NCBI GenBank assembly: GCA_003134995.1
Contig: PLDC01000019.1
Location: 149,920-213,919 of the forward strand
Origin: Acidobacteriaceae bacterium
GTDB taxonomy: Bacteria > Acidobacteriota > Terriglobia > Terriglobales > Acidobacteriaceae
Length of the DNA stretch: 64,000 nucleotides
Reading direction: 5' to 3'
This document shows positions 52,773-61,909 of this stretch, in pieces. Every line of letters begins with the position of its first letter. Within the stretch, counting starts at the first letter, position 1. The notes below the pieces were generated by a model. That model was not told the origin of the DNA. It did no database searches and was given only the letters and a program-made list of their open reading frames with translations. Made by a program: the position numbers and the translations under genes.

Positions 52773-54320
52773 GTGTTACCAACCATGCGCGTTGCGCCGC
52801 GCCGTTGCTGGATGATTTATCTGGCGGGCGCTTTGCTGCTGAGCGTGCTTGCCGCTGCCCAGAGTGCGGAGCAGCGTACAACCCACTATTTGGATTCTGT
52901 GCGTAAACAGCCACCGCTGTTACTGGCCTTTATGCACGATCTGCCCAAAGGCGGAGATCTGCACAATCATTTAGACGGCGCGATTTATGCCGAAGATTTT
53001 GTAGATTTCGCGGTGGATGGCGGGCTGTGCGTGGACCGCACATCTTCGCGGCTGATTGCGCCACCCTGCGATACCTCTTGCGAGAATTACACAGCCAAGC
53101 CCGCGGTCCGGTGCAGCTACGGCGATCACGTGCTTTACAACCAGATGATCGATGCCTGGTCGATGCGCAACTGGAAAGCGGGCGACGAATCTGGGCACGA
53201 TCATTTTTTTGCCGCGTTCGAAAAGTTTGGGCTGGCCTCACATACGCATGTGGCGGAGGGAATTGCCGCGTCCACGAATCGCGCGGGCATGGACCATCTG
53301 CAATATGTTGAGTTCATGCACACTGCCGACGCTGGGGGCGCGGCGAAGGTGGCGGAGAAAGTGGAATGGAATCCGGATTACGCCAAGATGCGTGACGCGC
53401 TGCTAAGCGCCGGATTGAAAGATGTGGCGGCCGAGACCAGCAAGCGGCTCGCTGCCGACGATGCCAAAGCCAAACAGATTCTCAAGTGCGGAGGTGCGGA
53501 TGCTGCGCCAGGGTGCGACGTGACCGTGCGTTATCTTTACCAGGTGCTGCGCGGGTTGCCGCATGAAATTGTGTTCGCGCAAATTCTGCTGGGATTCGAG
53601 CTGGCATCTTCCGATCCGCATTTTGTGGGGCTGAATCTGGTGATGCCCGAGGATTGGTATGTGCCGATTCACGACTTCAACGAGCACATGGCCATGGTCG
53701 ATTATCTGCACGGCGTTTATCCCAAGGTGCACATCACGCTGCACGCGGGCGAACTCGCTATGGGGCTTGTGCCTCCGGAAGATCTTTCGTTTCACATTCG
53801 TGCCTCGGTGGAGCGCGGCCACGCGGAGCGCATCGGCCACGGAGTGTCGGTGATGAATGAGAAAGATCCGATCGGGTTGCTGCACGAGATGGCGGAGCGG
53901 AATGTGCTGGTCGAAATTGCGCTCACCTCGAACGACTTGATCCTTGGCGTGAGTGGAGACGATCATCCGCTGCCGATTTATATGAAGTATGGAGTGCCGG
54001 TGGCGCTTGCGTCGGACGACGAGGGCGTGTCGCGCTCGGACATGACGCACGAATATTTGCGCGCGGTGGAAAGTTATCATTTGTCGTACGCCGATTTGAA
54101 GCGCATGGCGCGGCAGAGCCTTGAGCACAGCTTTCTGCCCGGGCAAAGCCTGTGGACGGACACAAAGATGGTGTTTCGCATGGCGCCGGCTTGCGTGGGC
54201 GACGCGGCCGGTGCAGAAAAACTATCGGCGGGATGTGAACAGTTTCTCTCCCGCAACGAACGTGCGCGCATGCAGTGGAAGTTAGAAGGGGAGTTCGCTA
54301 AGTTTGAGAAGAAGTACTAG
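52773..54320 (+). CDS. Exported adenosine deaminase family protein
   Basis: Protein of 515 aa starting at GTG 52773, placed by GGGAGG at 52761. The signal peptide (YLAGALLLSVLAAAQS) is clear. The zinc-site motifs are KGGDLHNHLDGAIY (His-x-His), HITLHAGE (His and catalytic Glu), ERIGHGVSV and ALASDDEGVS (Asp). The size and insertion around CENYTAKPAVRCSYGD resemble extracellular ADA/ADGF enzymes. It deaminates adenosine to inosine. Downstream lie an ERCC4 nuclease gene (19 bp) and a purine nucleoside phosphorylase. Confidence 0.87.
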   Translation: MLPTMRVAPRRCWMIYLAGALLLSVLAAAQSAEQRTTHYLDSVRKQPPLLLAFMHDLPKGGDLHNHLDGAIYAEDFVDFAVDGGLCVDRTSSRLIAPPCDTSCENYTAKPAVRCSYGDHVLYNQMIDAWSMRNWKAGDESGHDHFFAAFEKFGLASHTHVAEGIAASTNRAGMDHLQYVEFMHTADAGGAAKVAEKVEWNPDYAKMRDALLSAGLKDVAAETSKRLAADDAKAKQILKCGGADAAPGCDVTVRYLYQVLRGLPHEIVFAQILLGFELASSDPHFVGLNLVMPEDWYVPIHDFNEHMAMVDYLHGVYPKVHITLHAGELAMGLVPPEDLSFHIRASVERGHAERIGHGVSVMNEKDPIGLLHEMAERNVLVEIALTSNDLILGVSGDDHPLPIYMKYGVPVALASDDEGVSRSDMTHEYLRAVESYHLSYADLKRMARQSLEHSFLPGQSLWTDTKMVFRMAPACVGDAAGAEKLSAGCEQFLSRNERARMQWKLEGEFAKFEKKY

Positions 54321-54338
54321 AGCGCGACCTGGAGACGA

Positions 54339-54941
54339 ATGCCCCGCAAAGCGCGAACTCTGATTTCATCGCCGCTCGAATGGCAGATGAGCGCAGCGCC
54401 CATCGCGCATCCCATCGTGCCGGTGCTGGCTGAGCGCGGCGGGACTCAACTGCGCACGCCGCTGCCGGTCGCGGTGGTCGACACGCGCGAACAAATTCCG
54501 CTTTCCTTCTTGCGCTTCAAAGGCTGGTTCGCGGGGATTGAAATGCGCGCTCTGCCGCTTGGCGATTACAGCGTGGCGGGGATGGAAGAGTCCTGTGTGG
54601 TTGAGCGCAAGGATCTTGCCGACCTGGTTCACTCCTTCGCTGAAAATCGGAGCGCGTTCGTCAAACGGCTGCGGCGGTTGAGCGAACTTCCTCATAGCCT
54701 GCTGGTGATTACTGCTCCTCTCAGCCAAGTTAAGAGTGCTTACCCGTATGGCCGAATCAGCCCGAACCAGGTGACGCAGTCTTTGATTGCGGTGCTGGCG
54801 GGTTTGCGCCTGCCGTTTGTCTGCACGGAAACGCATGAACTGGGAGAGGAGATTGTGGCTTCCTATCTGTATCAGACTTTTTTGTATGACTGGCTGGAAC
54901 GCAATGGGCACGGGCGATTTCTGGTAGAGGACGACCTGTAA
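54339..54941 (+). CDS. ERCC4-type nuclease domain protein
   Basis: Protein of 200 aa. The nuclease core is VAVVDTREQIPL, LPLGDYSVAGMEESCVVERKDLADLVHS, giving the D...GDY...ERKxxxD signature of XPF/ERCC4 nucleases. No helicase or HhH domain is attached. It may cut branched DNA. It sits between adenosine deaminase and purine nucleoside phosphorylase genes, probably on one transcript, without an obvious functional tie. Confidence 0.85.
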   Translation: MPRKARTLISSPLEWQMSAAPIAHPIVPVLAERGGTQLRTPLPVAVVDTREQIPLSFLRFKGWFAGIEMRALPLGDYSVAGMEESCVVERKDLADLVHSFAENRSAFVKRLRRLSELPHSLLVITAPLSQVKSAYPYGRISPNQVTQSLIAVLAGLRLPFVCTETHELGEEIVASYLYQTFLYDWLERNGHGRFLVEDDL

Positions 54942-54964
54942 CCTTACGACTGAGGACCGATTTG

Positions 54965-55798
54965 ATGGATGATCAATTCACGCGCGCGGAGGCAGCGGCA
55001 AAGTCTGTGCTGCAACGGAGTCCTCTGCGTCCGGAGATTGGTTTGGTGCTGGGGTCTGGGTTGGGCGGCTTCGCCGATTCTCTTGCCGATGCGACTCGCG
55101 TTTCGTACGCTGACATTCCTGCGTTCCCGCGATCTACGGCGATTGGCCATGCTGGGCAAATGGTGGTCGGCAAAGCAGGCGCCGTGCCCGTGGCCGTGAT
55201 GCAGGGCCGCGTGCATCTTTATGAAGGATATTCGGCGCAGGAAGTCGCGTTCCCCATGCGCGTGTTCGGACGCATGGGAATTCGTGCCGTTGTGCTGACC
55301 AATGCCGCGGGCGGGATCAATGTGAATTATCAGCAGGGCGCGCTGGTGCTGATCAGCGACCACATTAATCTGCAGGGAACGAATCCTCTCACGGGCGCAA
55401 ATGACGACCGTCTCGGCGTTCGCTTTCCAGATATGACGCATGCTTACGACAAATCTTATCGTGAGCTGGCGCGAGAAGAAGCCAGCAAGCTGGGAATGAC
55501 TTTGCACGAAGGGATTTACGCGGCGCTGCTCGGTCCGAGTTACGAAACTCCGGCTGAAATTCGGTATCTGCGAACGATCGGCGCCGACCTGGTCGGCATG
55601 TCGACTGCGCTTGAGGTGATTTCCGCGCGCCATATGGGAATCAAAGTGCTCGCGATCTCTTGCGTCACTAATATGGCCGCCGGGATTTTGGATCAGCCGC
55701 TTTCGCACCAGGAAGTGATGGAGACTGGTGAGCGCGTGAAGACCAGCTTCGAGGCGCTGCTGCGCGGAGTGTTGCCGCGGATTCAGGGCGATTCGTAA
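54965..55798 (+). CDS. punA: Purine-nucleoside phosphorylase (trimeric type)
   Basis: Protein of 277 aa. Phosphate and base sites are visible: VLGSGLGGFAD, IGHAGQMVVG, TNAAGGIN, ALLGPSYETPAEIR, VGMSTALEVISARH and TNMAAGIL with the purine-binding Asn. It splits inosine and guanosine to the base and ribose-1-phosphate. Together with the adenosine deaminase two genes upstream it completes adenosine to hypoxanthine conversion. No signal peptide is seen, so it should act in the cytoplasm. Confidence 0.93.
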   Translation: MDDQFTRAEAAAKSVLQRSPLRPEIGLVLGSGLGGFADSLADATRVSYADIPAFPRSTAIGHAGQMVVGKAGAVPVAVMQGRVHLYEGYSAQEVAFPMRVFGRMGIRAVVLTNAAGGINVNYQQGALVLISDHINLQGTNPLTGANDDRLGVRFPDMTHAYDKSYRELAREEASKLGMTLHEGIYAALLGPSYETPAEIRYLRTIGADLVGMSTALEVISARHMGIKVLAISCVTNMAAGILDQPLSHQEVMETGERVKTSFEALLRGVLPRIQGDS

Positions 55799-55806
55799 CG
55801 CTCCTG

Positions 55807-55902
55807 TCATCCCGAGCGAAGCGAGGGATCTTGGTGTTTGCCCACGCCGCCAGTGTCGTTGTCGCCAGCAAGAACCAAGATTCCTCGCTTCGCTCGGAAT
55901 GA
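55807..55902. repeat. Large interspersed palindrome (CGAGCGAAGCGAGGGATC type)
   Basis: 29-bp arms at 55807-55835 and 55874-55902 pair fully apart from wobbles and enclose a 38-bp loop, the same dimensions as 31081-31176. It lies between the convergent PNP and SAM hydrolase genes and could work as a bidirectional terminator. Confidence 0.88.
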
Positions 55903-55954
55903 CAGAGTTTTCTTGTTGCAAAACTCTCTGCTAGCCGCAAAGTTTACTCGCGCC

Positions 55955-56944
55955 TTACTTCCCAGCTCGCGGAATAAATAACTCCACCGGCGGCGTCACG
56001 CTGTAGGATGCGGAGAAGCTGCCCTGATTCACGGCTAGTGCGATATGTCCGCGCGAGTCGATATACAGCAGCGGTTGCTTTAGCGCGACGTCGCTGAAAG
56101 TTCGAACGAACTTGATCTTCATTTCTTTGTTGTTGATCTTCAACGAGACGTCCTGGCCGCGCTGGTAGCCGAGTTTGAGAAAATCTTCGGCGTCGAGATT
56201 CGTCACAAGGTTGCCGAATGGGCCGTCGGTGGCAATCACTTCCGCCATAGCGCCGTGATCGTCGAGGCGCGCGGCCTTCAGTTCCAGATGCACCAACGAT
56301 GAAACTGGCATCTCTGGGCCGACCTTCGCCCAATCGTCGCCGCGCGCCAGGTGCGCGCCCACGGGAGAAAAAATGTCGCGGCCATGGAATGTCGATGACA
56401 TTTTTGTGCCGATCATCCAATCTGGATTTGTGATCTCATGGACGCCCTCGATGCCGTCGTGCTGCTCGACCAGTGTGAGCAGGCCGTTATCGGGCAGCAC
56501 GAAATACTGCCCGCGTTTTGACTTGGCGACGATAGCTTTGCGCGTGCTGCCCACCGTCGGATCGATCACGACCACGAACACCGTGCCTGCCGGATAGTAC
56601 GGCGTGGCTCCATAAAGAAAACGCGCTCCATCGAGAATGGAAAACGGCGTCACCTGGTGCGTGAGGTCGACGATGCGCACATCGGGAGTGATGGAATACA
56701 TCACGCCGCGGCAGATGGCCACGGAATCGTCGACTACGCCGAAGTCAGTCATGAAGACGATGGTCTGCGGATACTTTGCGGCCTGCGCGCTGGCCAGCGC
56801 CGCAGCGGCGAGCATGAGAATCAGCAGCGCAACCACAAATCCAATTAGACGCTCATACTTGCGCACGGATAAGGCACTCGCGCGGGCCGCGGTTTCCTCG
56901 TTGGTTGTGATCATGCTTGTCGGGATCATGTTTCTAGTGACCAT
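55955..56944 (-). CDS. SAM hydrolase (S-adenosylmethionine hydroxide adenosyltransferase family)
   Basis: Protein of 329 aa. An N-terminal transmembrane or signal segment (about 34-54, LIGFVVALLILMLAAAALASA) precedes the catalytic domain. It starts TIVFMTDFGVVDDSVAICRGV, and the conserved Asp-Arg-His set is seen in VVIDPTVGSTR and FHGRDIFSPVGAHL. A C-terminal beta domain includes DGPFGNLVTNL. Family members split SAM into adenosine and methionine using water. The N-terminal export or anchor segment is uncommon for the family. Three ATGs (56944, 56929, 56914) compete as the start. Confidence 0.82.
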   Translation of the reverse strand: MVTRNMIPTSMITTNEETAARASALSVRKYERLIGFVVALLILMLAAAALASAQAAKYPQTIVFMTDFGVVDDSVAICRGVMYSITPDVRIVDLTHQVTPFSILDGARFLYGATPYYPAGTVFVVVIDPTVGSTRKAIVAKSKRGQYFVLPDNGLLTLVEQHDGIEGVHEITNPDWMIGTKMSSTFHGRDIFSPVGAHLARGDDWAKVGPEMPVSSLVHLELKAARLDDHGAMAEVIATDGPFGNLVTNLDAEDFLKLGYQRGQDVSLKINNKEMKIKFVRTFSDVALKQPLLYIDSRGHIALAVNQGSFSASYSVTPPVELFIPRAGK

Positions 56945-57052
56945 GGCCTGAAAGAATACTGGGGATGGATGCCAGTCGGCAAATCAAGCGCACGTTTCTA
57001 GCCTCCGTCTATAATGTCCTGTCAATTCATTGCATGACCGCAAGGAGGTTTT

Positions 57053-57451
57053 ATGCCGGAAGGTATCCCCGAAAAATATCGCGATCTTTTTCAGAAGCGC
57101 GCCTTCGCCAGTCTGGGCACTCTCATGCCCGATGGCCGTCCGCAGGTTACGCCCGTCTGGTGCGACTACGACGGCGAGCACGTTATCTTCAACTCCGCCA
57201 AGGGACGCCAGAAAGATAAGAACGTGCGCCGCGATCCGCGCGTGGCATTGGCCGTTATCGACCCGGAAAATCCTTATCGTTATCTGGAGATTCGCGGCCG
57301 CGTGGTCGAGATTACCGAAGATGGCGCCGACGCTCACATCGACAAGATGGCCAAAAAATATCTCGGCGTGGATAAGTATCCCTATGGTCAGCCCGGGGAA
57401 GTGCGCGTGATTTACAAGGTGAAGCCGGAGCACACGACGGTGATGGGGTAG
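57053..57451 (+). CDS. PPOX-class, probably F420-dependent, oxidoreductase
   Basis: Protein of 132 aa with AAGGAGG before the ATG. It is a split-barrel flavin-type fold: RAFASLGTLMPDGRPQVTPVWCDYDGEHVIFNSAKGRQKDKNVRRDPRVALAVIDPENPYRYLEIRGRVVEI. The GRQKDKNVRRDPRV segment is typical of the deazaflavin F420-binding subgroup. No F420 synthesis genes are in the window, so cofactor choice (F420 or FMN) is inferred. Confidence 0.82.
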   Translation: MPEGIPEKYRDLFQKRAFASLGTLMPDGRPQVTPVWCDYDGEHVIFNSAKGRQKDKNVRRDPRVALAVIDPENPYRYLEIRGRVVEITEDGADAHIDKMAKKYLGVDKYPYGQPGEVRVIYKVKPEHTTVMG

Positions 57452-57503
57452 GTCTTCCACTTTTGTCTTGATCCGTTGAGAGCGGCAGGACGCCGGCGCT
57501 ACT

Positions 57504-58826
57504 ATGTCAATTGCTGAAACCTTCGCTCCTGCAGAACTCGACATCGATTGGGTCCGCGCGCAATTCCCCGCGCTCGCGCAAACCGTCAATGGACATCCTG
57601 CCGCGTTTCTCGACGGACCCGGCGGAACGCAAGTTCCGCAGCGCGTGATTGATGCGATCTCCAACTACCTGCGGCGCGACAATGCCAACACGTGCGGCGC
57701 TTATGCGACCAGTCGCCGTACTGACGCCATGCTCGCAGATGCCCGTGCGGCGATGGCTGACTTCCTTAACTGCGGCGCTGATGAAATTGTCTTCGGCCAG
57801 AACATGACGATGTTGACCTATGCCATGTCGCGCGCGATTGGCCGCGACCTTGGTCCTGGCGATGAAATTCTAATTACGCGCCTTGACCACGACGCCAATG
57901 TTTCGCCCTGGCTCGCGCTGGAAGAGAAAGGCGTAACGATTCGTTGGGCGGAAATTCACGCGGACGATTGCACTCTTGACGTCGAAGATCTCGCTGCGAA
58001 GCTCAATTCTAAAACCCGGCTCGTCGCTATTGGTTACGCTTCGAATGCGGTTGGAACGATCAATCCTGTAAAGGAGATCGTGCGCCTTGCTCACAGTTTC
58101 GGAGCGCTTGCCTATGTTGACGCTGTGCATTACGCTCCGCACGGGCTGATCGATGTTGCTGATCTGGATTGCGATTTTCTAGTCTGCTCCACTTACAAGT
58201 TTTATGGTCCGCACATGGGCGTGCTGTATGGCAAGCGCGAGCATCTGGAGCGACTGCGGCCTTACAAGGTTCGTCCGCTGAGCGAGGCGGTGCCGCTGCG
58301 CTGGGAGTGGGGGACGCTGAACCATGAGTGCATTGCTGGCGTTGCCGCTTGCGTTGATTATATTGCTGAGATTGGGCGGCACGAAAATCCCACTTCTCGC
58401 AAAAGCGGCGAGAAGTGGGGCACCCCAGCGGTTGTGACCACGCGCCGCGCGGCTATCATCTCCGCTTTCGAGTCGATTCATCGTCATGAACATGGGCTGA
58501 TGAATCGGCTGATGGCTGGGCTCTCTGAAATTCGGCGGCTGAAAATTTACGGCATTACCGATCCTTCCTGTTTTGATTGGAGATGTCCCACGCTGGCGGT
58601 GCGCGTGGTCGAGCAGAGTACAGAAGAGACTCCGCTCGCGCTGGCTACGAAATTAGGAGATCGCGGGTTCTTTACTTGGGATGGAAATTATTATGCTCTG
58701 AATCTTACCGAGCGCCTCGACGTGGAAAAGTCTGGAGGGTTTCTGCGCATCGGGCTTGTGCACTACAACACCGTCCAGGAGGTTGATCGGCTACTGGCGG
58801 CTTTGCGGGAGATTGTTGGCGCGTGA
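57504..58826 (+). CDS. Cysteine desulfurase-like class V aminotransferase with an in-frame repeat
   Basis: Protein of 440 aa. PLP-enzyme landmarks are FLDGPGGTQVPQRVIDAI, NTCGAYATSRRTDAM, FGQNMTMLTYAMSRAI, AYVDAVHYAPHG and CSTYKFYGPHMG with the Schiff-base Lys. The C-terminus has GDRGFFTWDGNYYALNL and LRIGLVHYNT. It belongs to the cysteine-desulfurase-like subgroup whose substrate is not settled. Residues 296-308 (PTSRKSGEKWGTP) are encoded by a 39-bp genomic hairpin repeat that sits exactly on codon borders; homologs should lack it. Confidence 0.87.
   Translation: MSIAETFAPAELDIDWVRAQFPALAQTVNGHPAAFLDGPGGTQVPQRVIDAISNYLRRDNANTCGAYATSRRTDAMLADARAAMADFLNCGADEIVFGQNMTMLTYAMSRAIGRDLGPGDEILITRLDHDANVSPWLALEEKGVTIRWAEIHADDCTLDVEDLAAKLNSKTRLVAIGYASNAVGTINPVKEIVRLAHSFGALAYVDAVHYAPHGLIDVADLDCDFLVCSTYKFYGPHMGVLYGKREHLERLRPYKVRPLSEAVPLRWEWGTLNHECIAGVAACVDYIAEIGRHENPTSRKSGEKWGTPAVVTTRRAAIISAFESIHRHEHGLMNRLMAGLSEIRRLKIYGITDPSCFDWRCPTLAVRVVEQSTEETPLALATKLGDRGFFTWDGNYYALNLTERLDVEKSGGFLRIGLVHYNTVQEVDRLLAALREIVGA
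58389..58427. repeat. Interspersed hairpin (CCCAGGTCTCGC type), copy 3, inside a coding gene
   Basis: Arms CCCACTTCTCGC (58389-58400) and GCGAGAAGTGGG (58408-58419) plus GCACCCCA. Compared with the copies at 6149 and 7516, two bases differ in each arm and they compensate, so the hairpin is kept. It is 39 bp, exactly 13 codons in frame. Confidence 0.9.
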
Positions 58827-58830
58827 GCAA

Positions 58831-58897
58831 CCCCAGTGGCTGAAGCCGGAGTCATTTGGACGCTCTTACAGCACGACTCGTCGTGCCCTTCCCGGTC
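58831..58897. repeat. Interspersed palindromic element (GGCTGAAGCC type)
   Basis: GTGGCTGAAGCCGGAG and CGCTCTTACAGCACGACTCGTCGTGC resemble the 2128-2207 family in weakened form. A half-copy of the GGATGACA-ended palindrome family follows at 58930-58967. Confidence 0.5.
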
Positions 58898-58996
58898 TCT
58901 ACCAGCGCGGGGTCGTGGCGCTTCAAGCGAACAGCGGGTTCCTCGGCTGCGCTCGGAATGACAGGGTTCGAGGGCTGCACTTCTTCCTACCACAGC

Positions 58997-60214
58997 TCAA
59001 ATCGCCAACGGACGCAGTTTCGCCAGCTGTTCTACGCTGGGGAATTGGCGGGCGCGGTAGCGAACCGGCACCAGATTCGGTTCGAGCTCCAGCATATCTC
59101 CAATCACCGCCTCGGTAGCTTCCCAGGGAACCACGAAATATTCGGGGTTTTCAACATCTGCCATTAGGGCAATGTTTTCTGATCGCGGAAGGGAACTGTC
59201 GACTCCGTCGGTCCACACGCAGGCGCTGTAGGCTAGTCCATCTTTGCGCTCGTAGACCTTGTAGCTGGCTACGAAGATGTCGATGTCTTCCTGCTCGTAA
59301 ATTTCATTCAGGAGTTTCTGTTGCTCGGCGTAGTCGATCGCGTCCCGTTGCCTCTTGATCTTCATCCCCAGTTCTCGAAGAGTTGGGTCTTCCGGCACAT
59401 ACACTTTCCATGTTCCTTCGACGAGAACATAGAGGTCGGGCGAGAGTGGATGGTCCTGCTTGAAATGGCTTTCCATTCCACCTTTCAGGAGAGCGGCCAG
59501 CGCTGCGGAATTGTTCGTGCCCGTCACCCAGAACTGGTCGCGATTGGGTACGAAGGCAACCGGATCACCGTCTACTGAGAGCCGGTAGATCAACTCGGTG
59601 AGCAGCATCCGCGAACTATCGTAGGAGTCATTCCACTCGCCATGGTAGACGCCATTTCCCCCGACGAATCGATTGGGGTCGGTCTTCTCCCAAAGATTTT
59701 CCTTTGCGGCCTTAAAAGCCTCGTCAAGACTAACGCCCCATTTTTCAAAATGTTCGCGGTCGAGTGTAGTGATGTTTCGTTCCGTGTCATAGGCCAGTCC
59801 GACCTGCAATCCCCCGGCAATAGGCTTGATCAGATCCTCCTGCAGAGCATCTCGATTGCCGCTCTTGCGCTGCATGAGTTGAATCAGGCTGAAGTACACG
59901 GCATCGCTGATGACGGGCATGAGGCTGGGTTTTACCGTGGCGAAGTCAGTGGGGATCGACGGAAGATCAGGGATGGAAGCCGTTGCGGCAACGAACTCTG
60001 AGACGATGGATTGACGCTTGCCGCGAGGCGCGCCGCAAAACATCGCGTAGACATTGCCTAAGAAAACTGTGCCTCCGCTAGCCAGCTTGAGAGAGAAATC
60101 GCTTTCGGATTGATCTGCGGTCTCAATGCCAGCCTTTTGGAAGGCTTGAATCATCATCTCGGTGAAATCGGGGCGGCTGGGCTTGCCGGAGAAAACCTTA
60201 TCCAGAAAAGTCAT
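58997..60214 (-). CDS. DUF1444-like protein
   Basis: Protein of 405 aa without a signal peptide. The order of segments (an N-terminal alpha/beta part with FSLKLASGGTVFLGNVYAMF, a central AGGLQVGLAYDTERNITTL, then VDGDPVAFVPNRDQFWVTGTNNSAALAALL, and YVLVEGTWKVYVPE) resembles the YtpQ/DUF1444 family of uncharacterised proteins. It is longer than most members. The function is unknown, and the assignment is moderate. Confidence 0.6.
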   Translation of the reverse strand: MTFLDKVFSGKPSRPDFTEMMIQAFQKAGIETADQSESDFSLKLASGGTVFLGNVYAMFCGAPRGKRQSIVSEFVAATASIPDLPSIPTDFATVKPSLMPVISDAVYFSLIQLMQRKSGNRDALQEDLIKPIAGGLQVGLAYDTERNITTLDREHFEKWGVSLDEAFKAAKENLWEKTDPNRFVGGNGVYHGEWNDSYDSSRMLLTELIYRLSVDGDPVAFVPNRDQFWVTGTNNSAALAALLKGGMESHFKQDHPLSPDLYVLVEGTWKVYVPEDPTLRELGMKIKRQRDAIDYAEQQKLLNEIYEQEDIDIFVASYKVYERKDGLAYSACVWTDGVDSSLPRSENIALMADVENPEYFVVPWEATEAVIGDMLELEPNLVPVRYRARQFPSVEQLAKLRPLAI

Positions 60215-60343
60215 GGTGTACTCAATCTGCGTGAGCGCGTTCGAGAGGGAACAGAATAGCTTCCGCCATACAGGACAGGCGGCTGCGTCGCTCGAAAACG
60301 AAGAGGCGGCGGGAGCGAGTGAAACGAAAGCCGTCGCTAAGGG

Positions 60344-60601
60344 TTACGGCCAGCGCTTCGCGGTATCGTCCCATCCGGCTGCGCGCACAGGTTGCGCCGG
60401 CGGCACCACCGGGGGCGCCGGAATGCGGATCGGCTGCTGTGGTCCGTTCACGGCAGTCGCCAGAGCCGGTTTCACCATATCCGAATTCATGTCCATACCT
60501 TCGGAGAGCAGCGGAGCCACAAGCCGGAGCGCTTCCACTTCCTTCTCCAGCCGGGTTAGTTCCATCTCTTTCTGCCTCAAAACCTCATACACATTCTTCA
60601 T
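60344..60601 (-). CDS. Small coiled-coil protein of unknown function
   Basis: Protein of 85 aa. An N-terminal coiled coil (NVYEVLRQKEMELTRLEKEVEALRLVAPLL, about 3-32) is followed by a Pro-rich tail (IRIPAPPVVPPAQP). I have the impression that similar small proteins recur in acidobacterial genomes, but I cannot name a family. It lies 129 bp from the DUF1444-like gene on the same strand. Confidence 0.6.
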   Translation of the reverse strand: MKNVYEVLRQKEMELTRLEKEVEALRLVAPLLSEGMDMNSDMVKPALATAVNGPQQPIRIPAPPVVPPAQPVRAAGWDDTAKRWP

Positions 60602-61393
60602 AGACAGGGCACCTGTGAAATCGTTTTTAGGGTCAGCAGCTTTTCTCGAACTTTAGCAGACTTACTCGTGTTGTCAAGGAATTAAGGCTTAGCAACTAAG
60701 ATTCGGGCGAGCACGCTCCATTTTTGGGCCACGGGATGCGCTATACCTGATGCGGGAAGATTCTCGCAGATCCCTTGGCCGGTGCGGTTCTAACCGGATT
60801 TTCACAGCCTTTGACGCATTGTGATAGACCAATGCACAAGCCAGGCTTTGCTGTGCATCGTGAGAACCCGCGCCACTCCTGCGTTCTGCGCGAAATCGCT
60901 TGGTCGAGCTGCACAAAATCTGGTCATATGCCTGTGGACGGCCTGCACTCGATTGAAAATAAATCACATAAAGCAGCAATCTTTTCATTGACTCCTGAAT
61001 TAGAAGGAGTAGAACAAGATCGTTCTTTGACAGTTTCTTAAGTTTTTCCGGTTGGTGCGGCGTCCGGGGCTCAAGCGAGGTCACCCTCAACATTGCAAAA
61101 TGAGGAGGGAAGGCAAGCACGGGTCTATAGCAAAGCGCTGGTCGAGGAGAACGGGAAACACAGTTGAAGGCAAGACAGAGTTCCGAGGCGTTGAGCAGGT
61201 TTGTCCAGTTGGCGGTAAGCCCGGAGCCCGAGCAAAGATCGCGCGCAGCGGCCTCGCAAGGGAAGCAGCGATAGCAGGTCGAGCAAGGGTCTAACGCGAG
61301 CTACTGGCTGAGGCGAATGGGCACAACACCACCTCGGAACTCTTTATTTTTTCTCAGCTCTCAGCTCTCAGCTCTTAGCTCTTAGAACTGAAA
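60602..61393. other. Long intergenic region, no gene recognised
   Basis: Open frames on both strands (for example 61052-61294 plus and 60689-61120 minus) are rich in Arg and Gly and lack ribosome sites and protein-like patterning. The part 60900-61030 is AT-richer. A simple CTCAGCT repeat array (61352-61391) lies at the end. Confidence 0.5.
61352..61391. repeat. Tandem CTCAGCT/CTTAGCT repeat
   Basis: Five 7-bp units ending in CTTAGAACTGA; the complement resembles the GAGAACT-type repeats at 6199-6222 and 35227-35258. Confidence 0.75.
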
Positions 61394-61849
61394 TTACGCC
61401 TGCTTTTTAGAAACGATCACCCAGACTGTGCCGCGGTCTTCGCAGAAGCGGCAGTGGTCCTTCCCCAGTGATTTTCCCGTTCCGTGGCATTCCAGGCAGG
61501 TAGCAACTATGTTTAGTTCCTGCAGGGAAGGGTCAGGAAGCTTGGCCGGGTCCTTGAAGGTTTCGGCGTGATGGTAGTCGCGCAGCCAGAAGACGAGCTT
61601 GCCTTCGAGGTTTTCGCGTTCTTTGCCGGCAAGTTGGGAGCGATGCTGAGGCCACCATTCGCGAATACACCCGTAGCAGATGAGTTCGCCGCCCCCATCG
61701 AAGAGGGCGCCGGGATCAGTGCGGCGAAAAAACTTCTTGCACCAGGCGCAGTCGTTGACGCCCAGCAAGGCGAGAGCATCTTTCAGTCGGTCGAGTTCGA
61801 GCTGTTGGCGGGACAGAATCTCGTCAGCACTTTCGGATTTTTCGGGCAT
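61394..61849 (-). CDS. Small protein with multiple CxxC zinc-binding pairs
   Basis: Protein of 151 aa from the ATG at 61849. A short helical start (ADEILSRQQLELDRLKDALALL) precedes CAWC and CYGC pairs (about 39-69). A second pair set, CLECHGTGKS and CRFCEDRG, near the C-terminus resembles the CxxCxGxG zinc fingers of DnaJ. I cannot name the family. It lies between the repeat and the efflux pump gene on the same strand, separated from the pump by 60 bp, so it may be read from the same transcript. Confidence 0.7.
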   Translation of the reverse strand: MPEKSESADEILSRQQLELDRLKDALALLGVNDCAWCKKFFRRTDPGALFDGGGELICYGCIREWWPQHRSQLAGKERENLEGKLVFWLRDYHHAETFKDPAKLPDPSLQELNIVATCLECHGTGKSLGKDHCRFCEDRGTVWVIVSKKQA

Positions 61850-61909
61850 CAATCGTTCCGGGCGCAATGTGTACGTATAAGGATATACAATCTTCCGACT
61901 GCGTTGCTC

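Noticed and set aside
61052..61294. Plus-strand ORF of 80 codons in the 60.6-61.4 kb gap
   Set aside because: Arg/Gly-rich, no ribosome site, no recognisable motif; kept only as a note in the gap entry.
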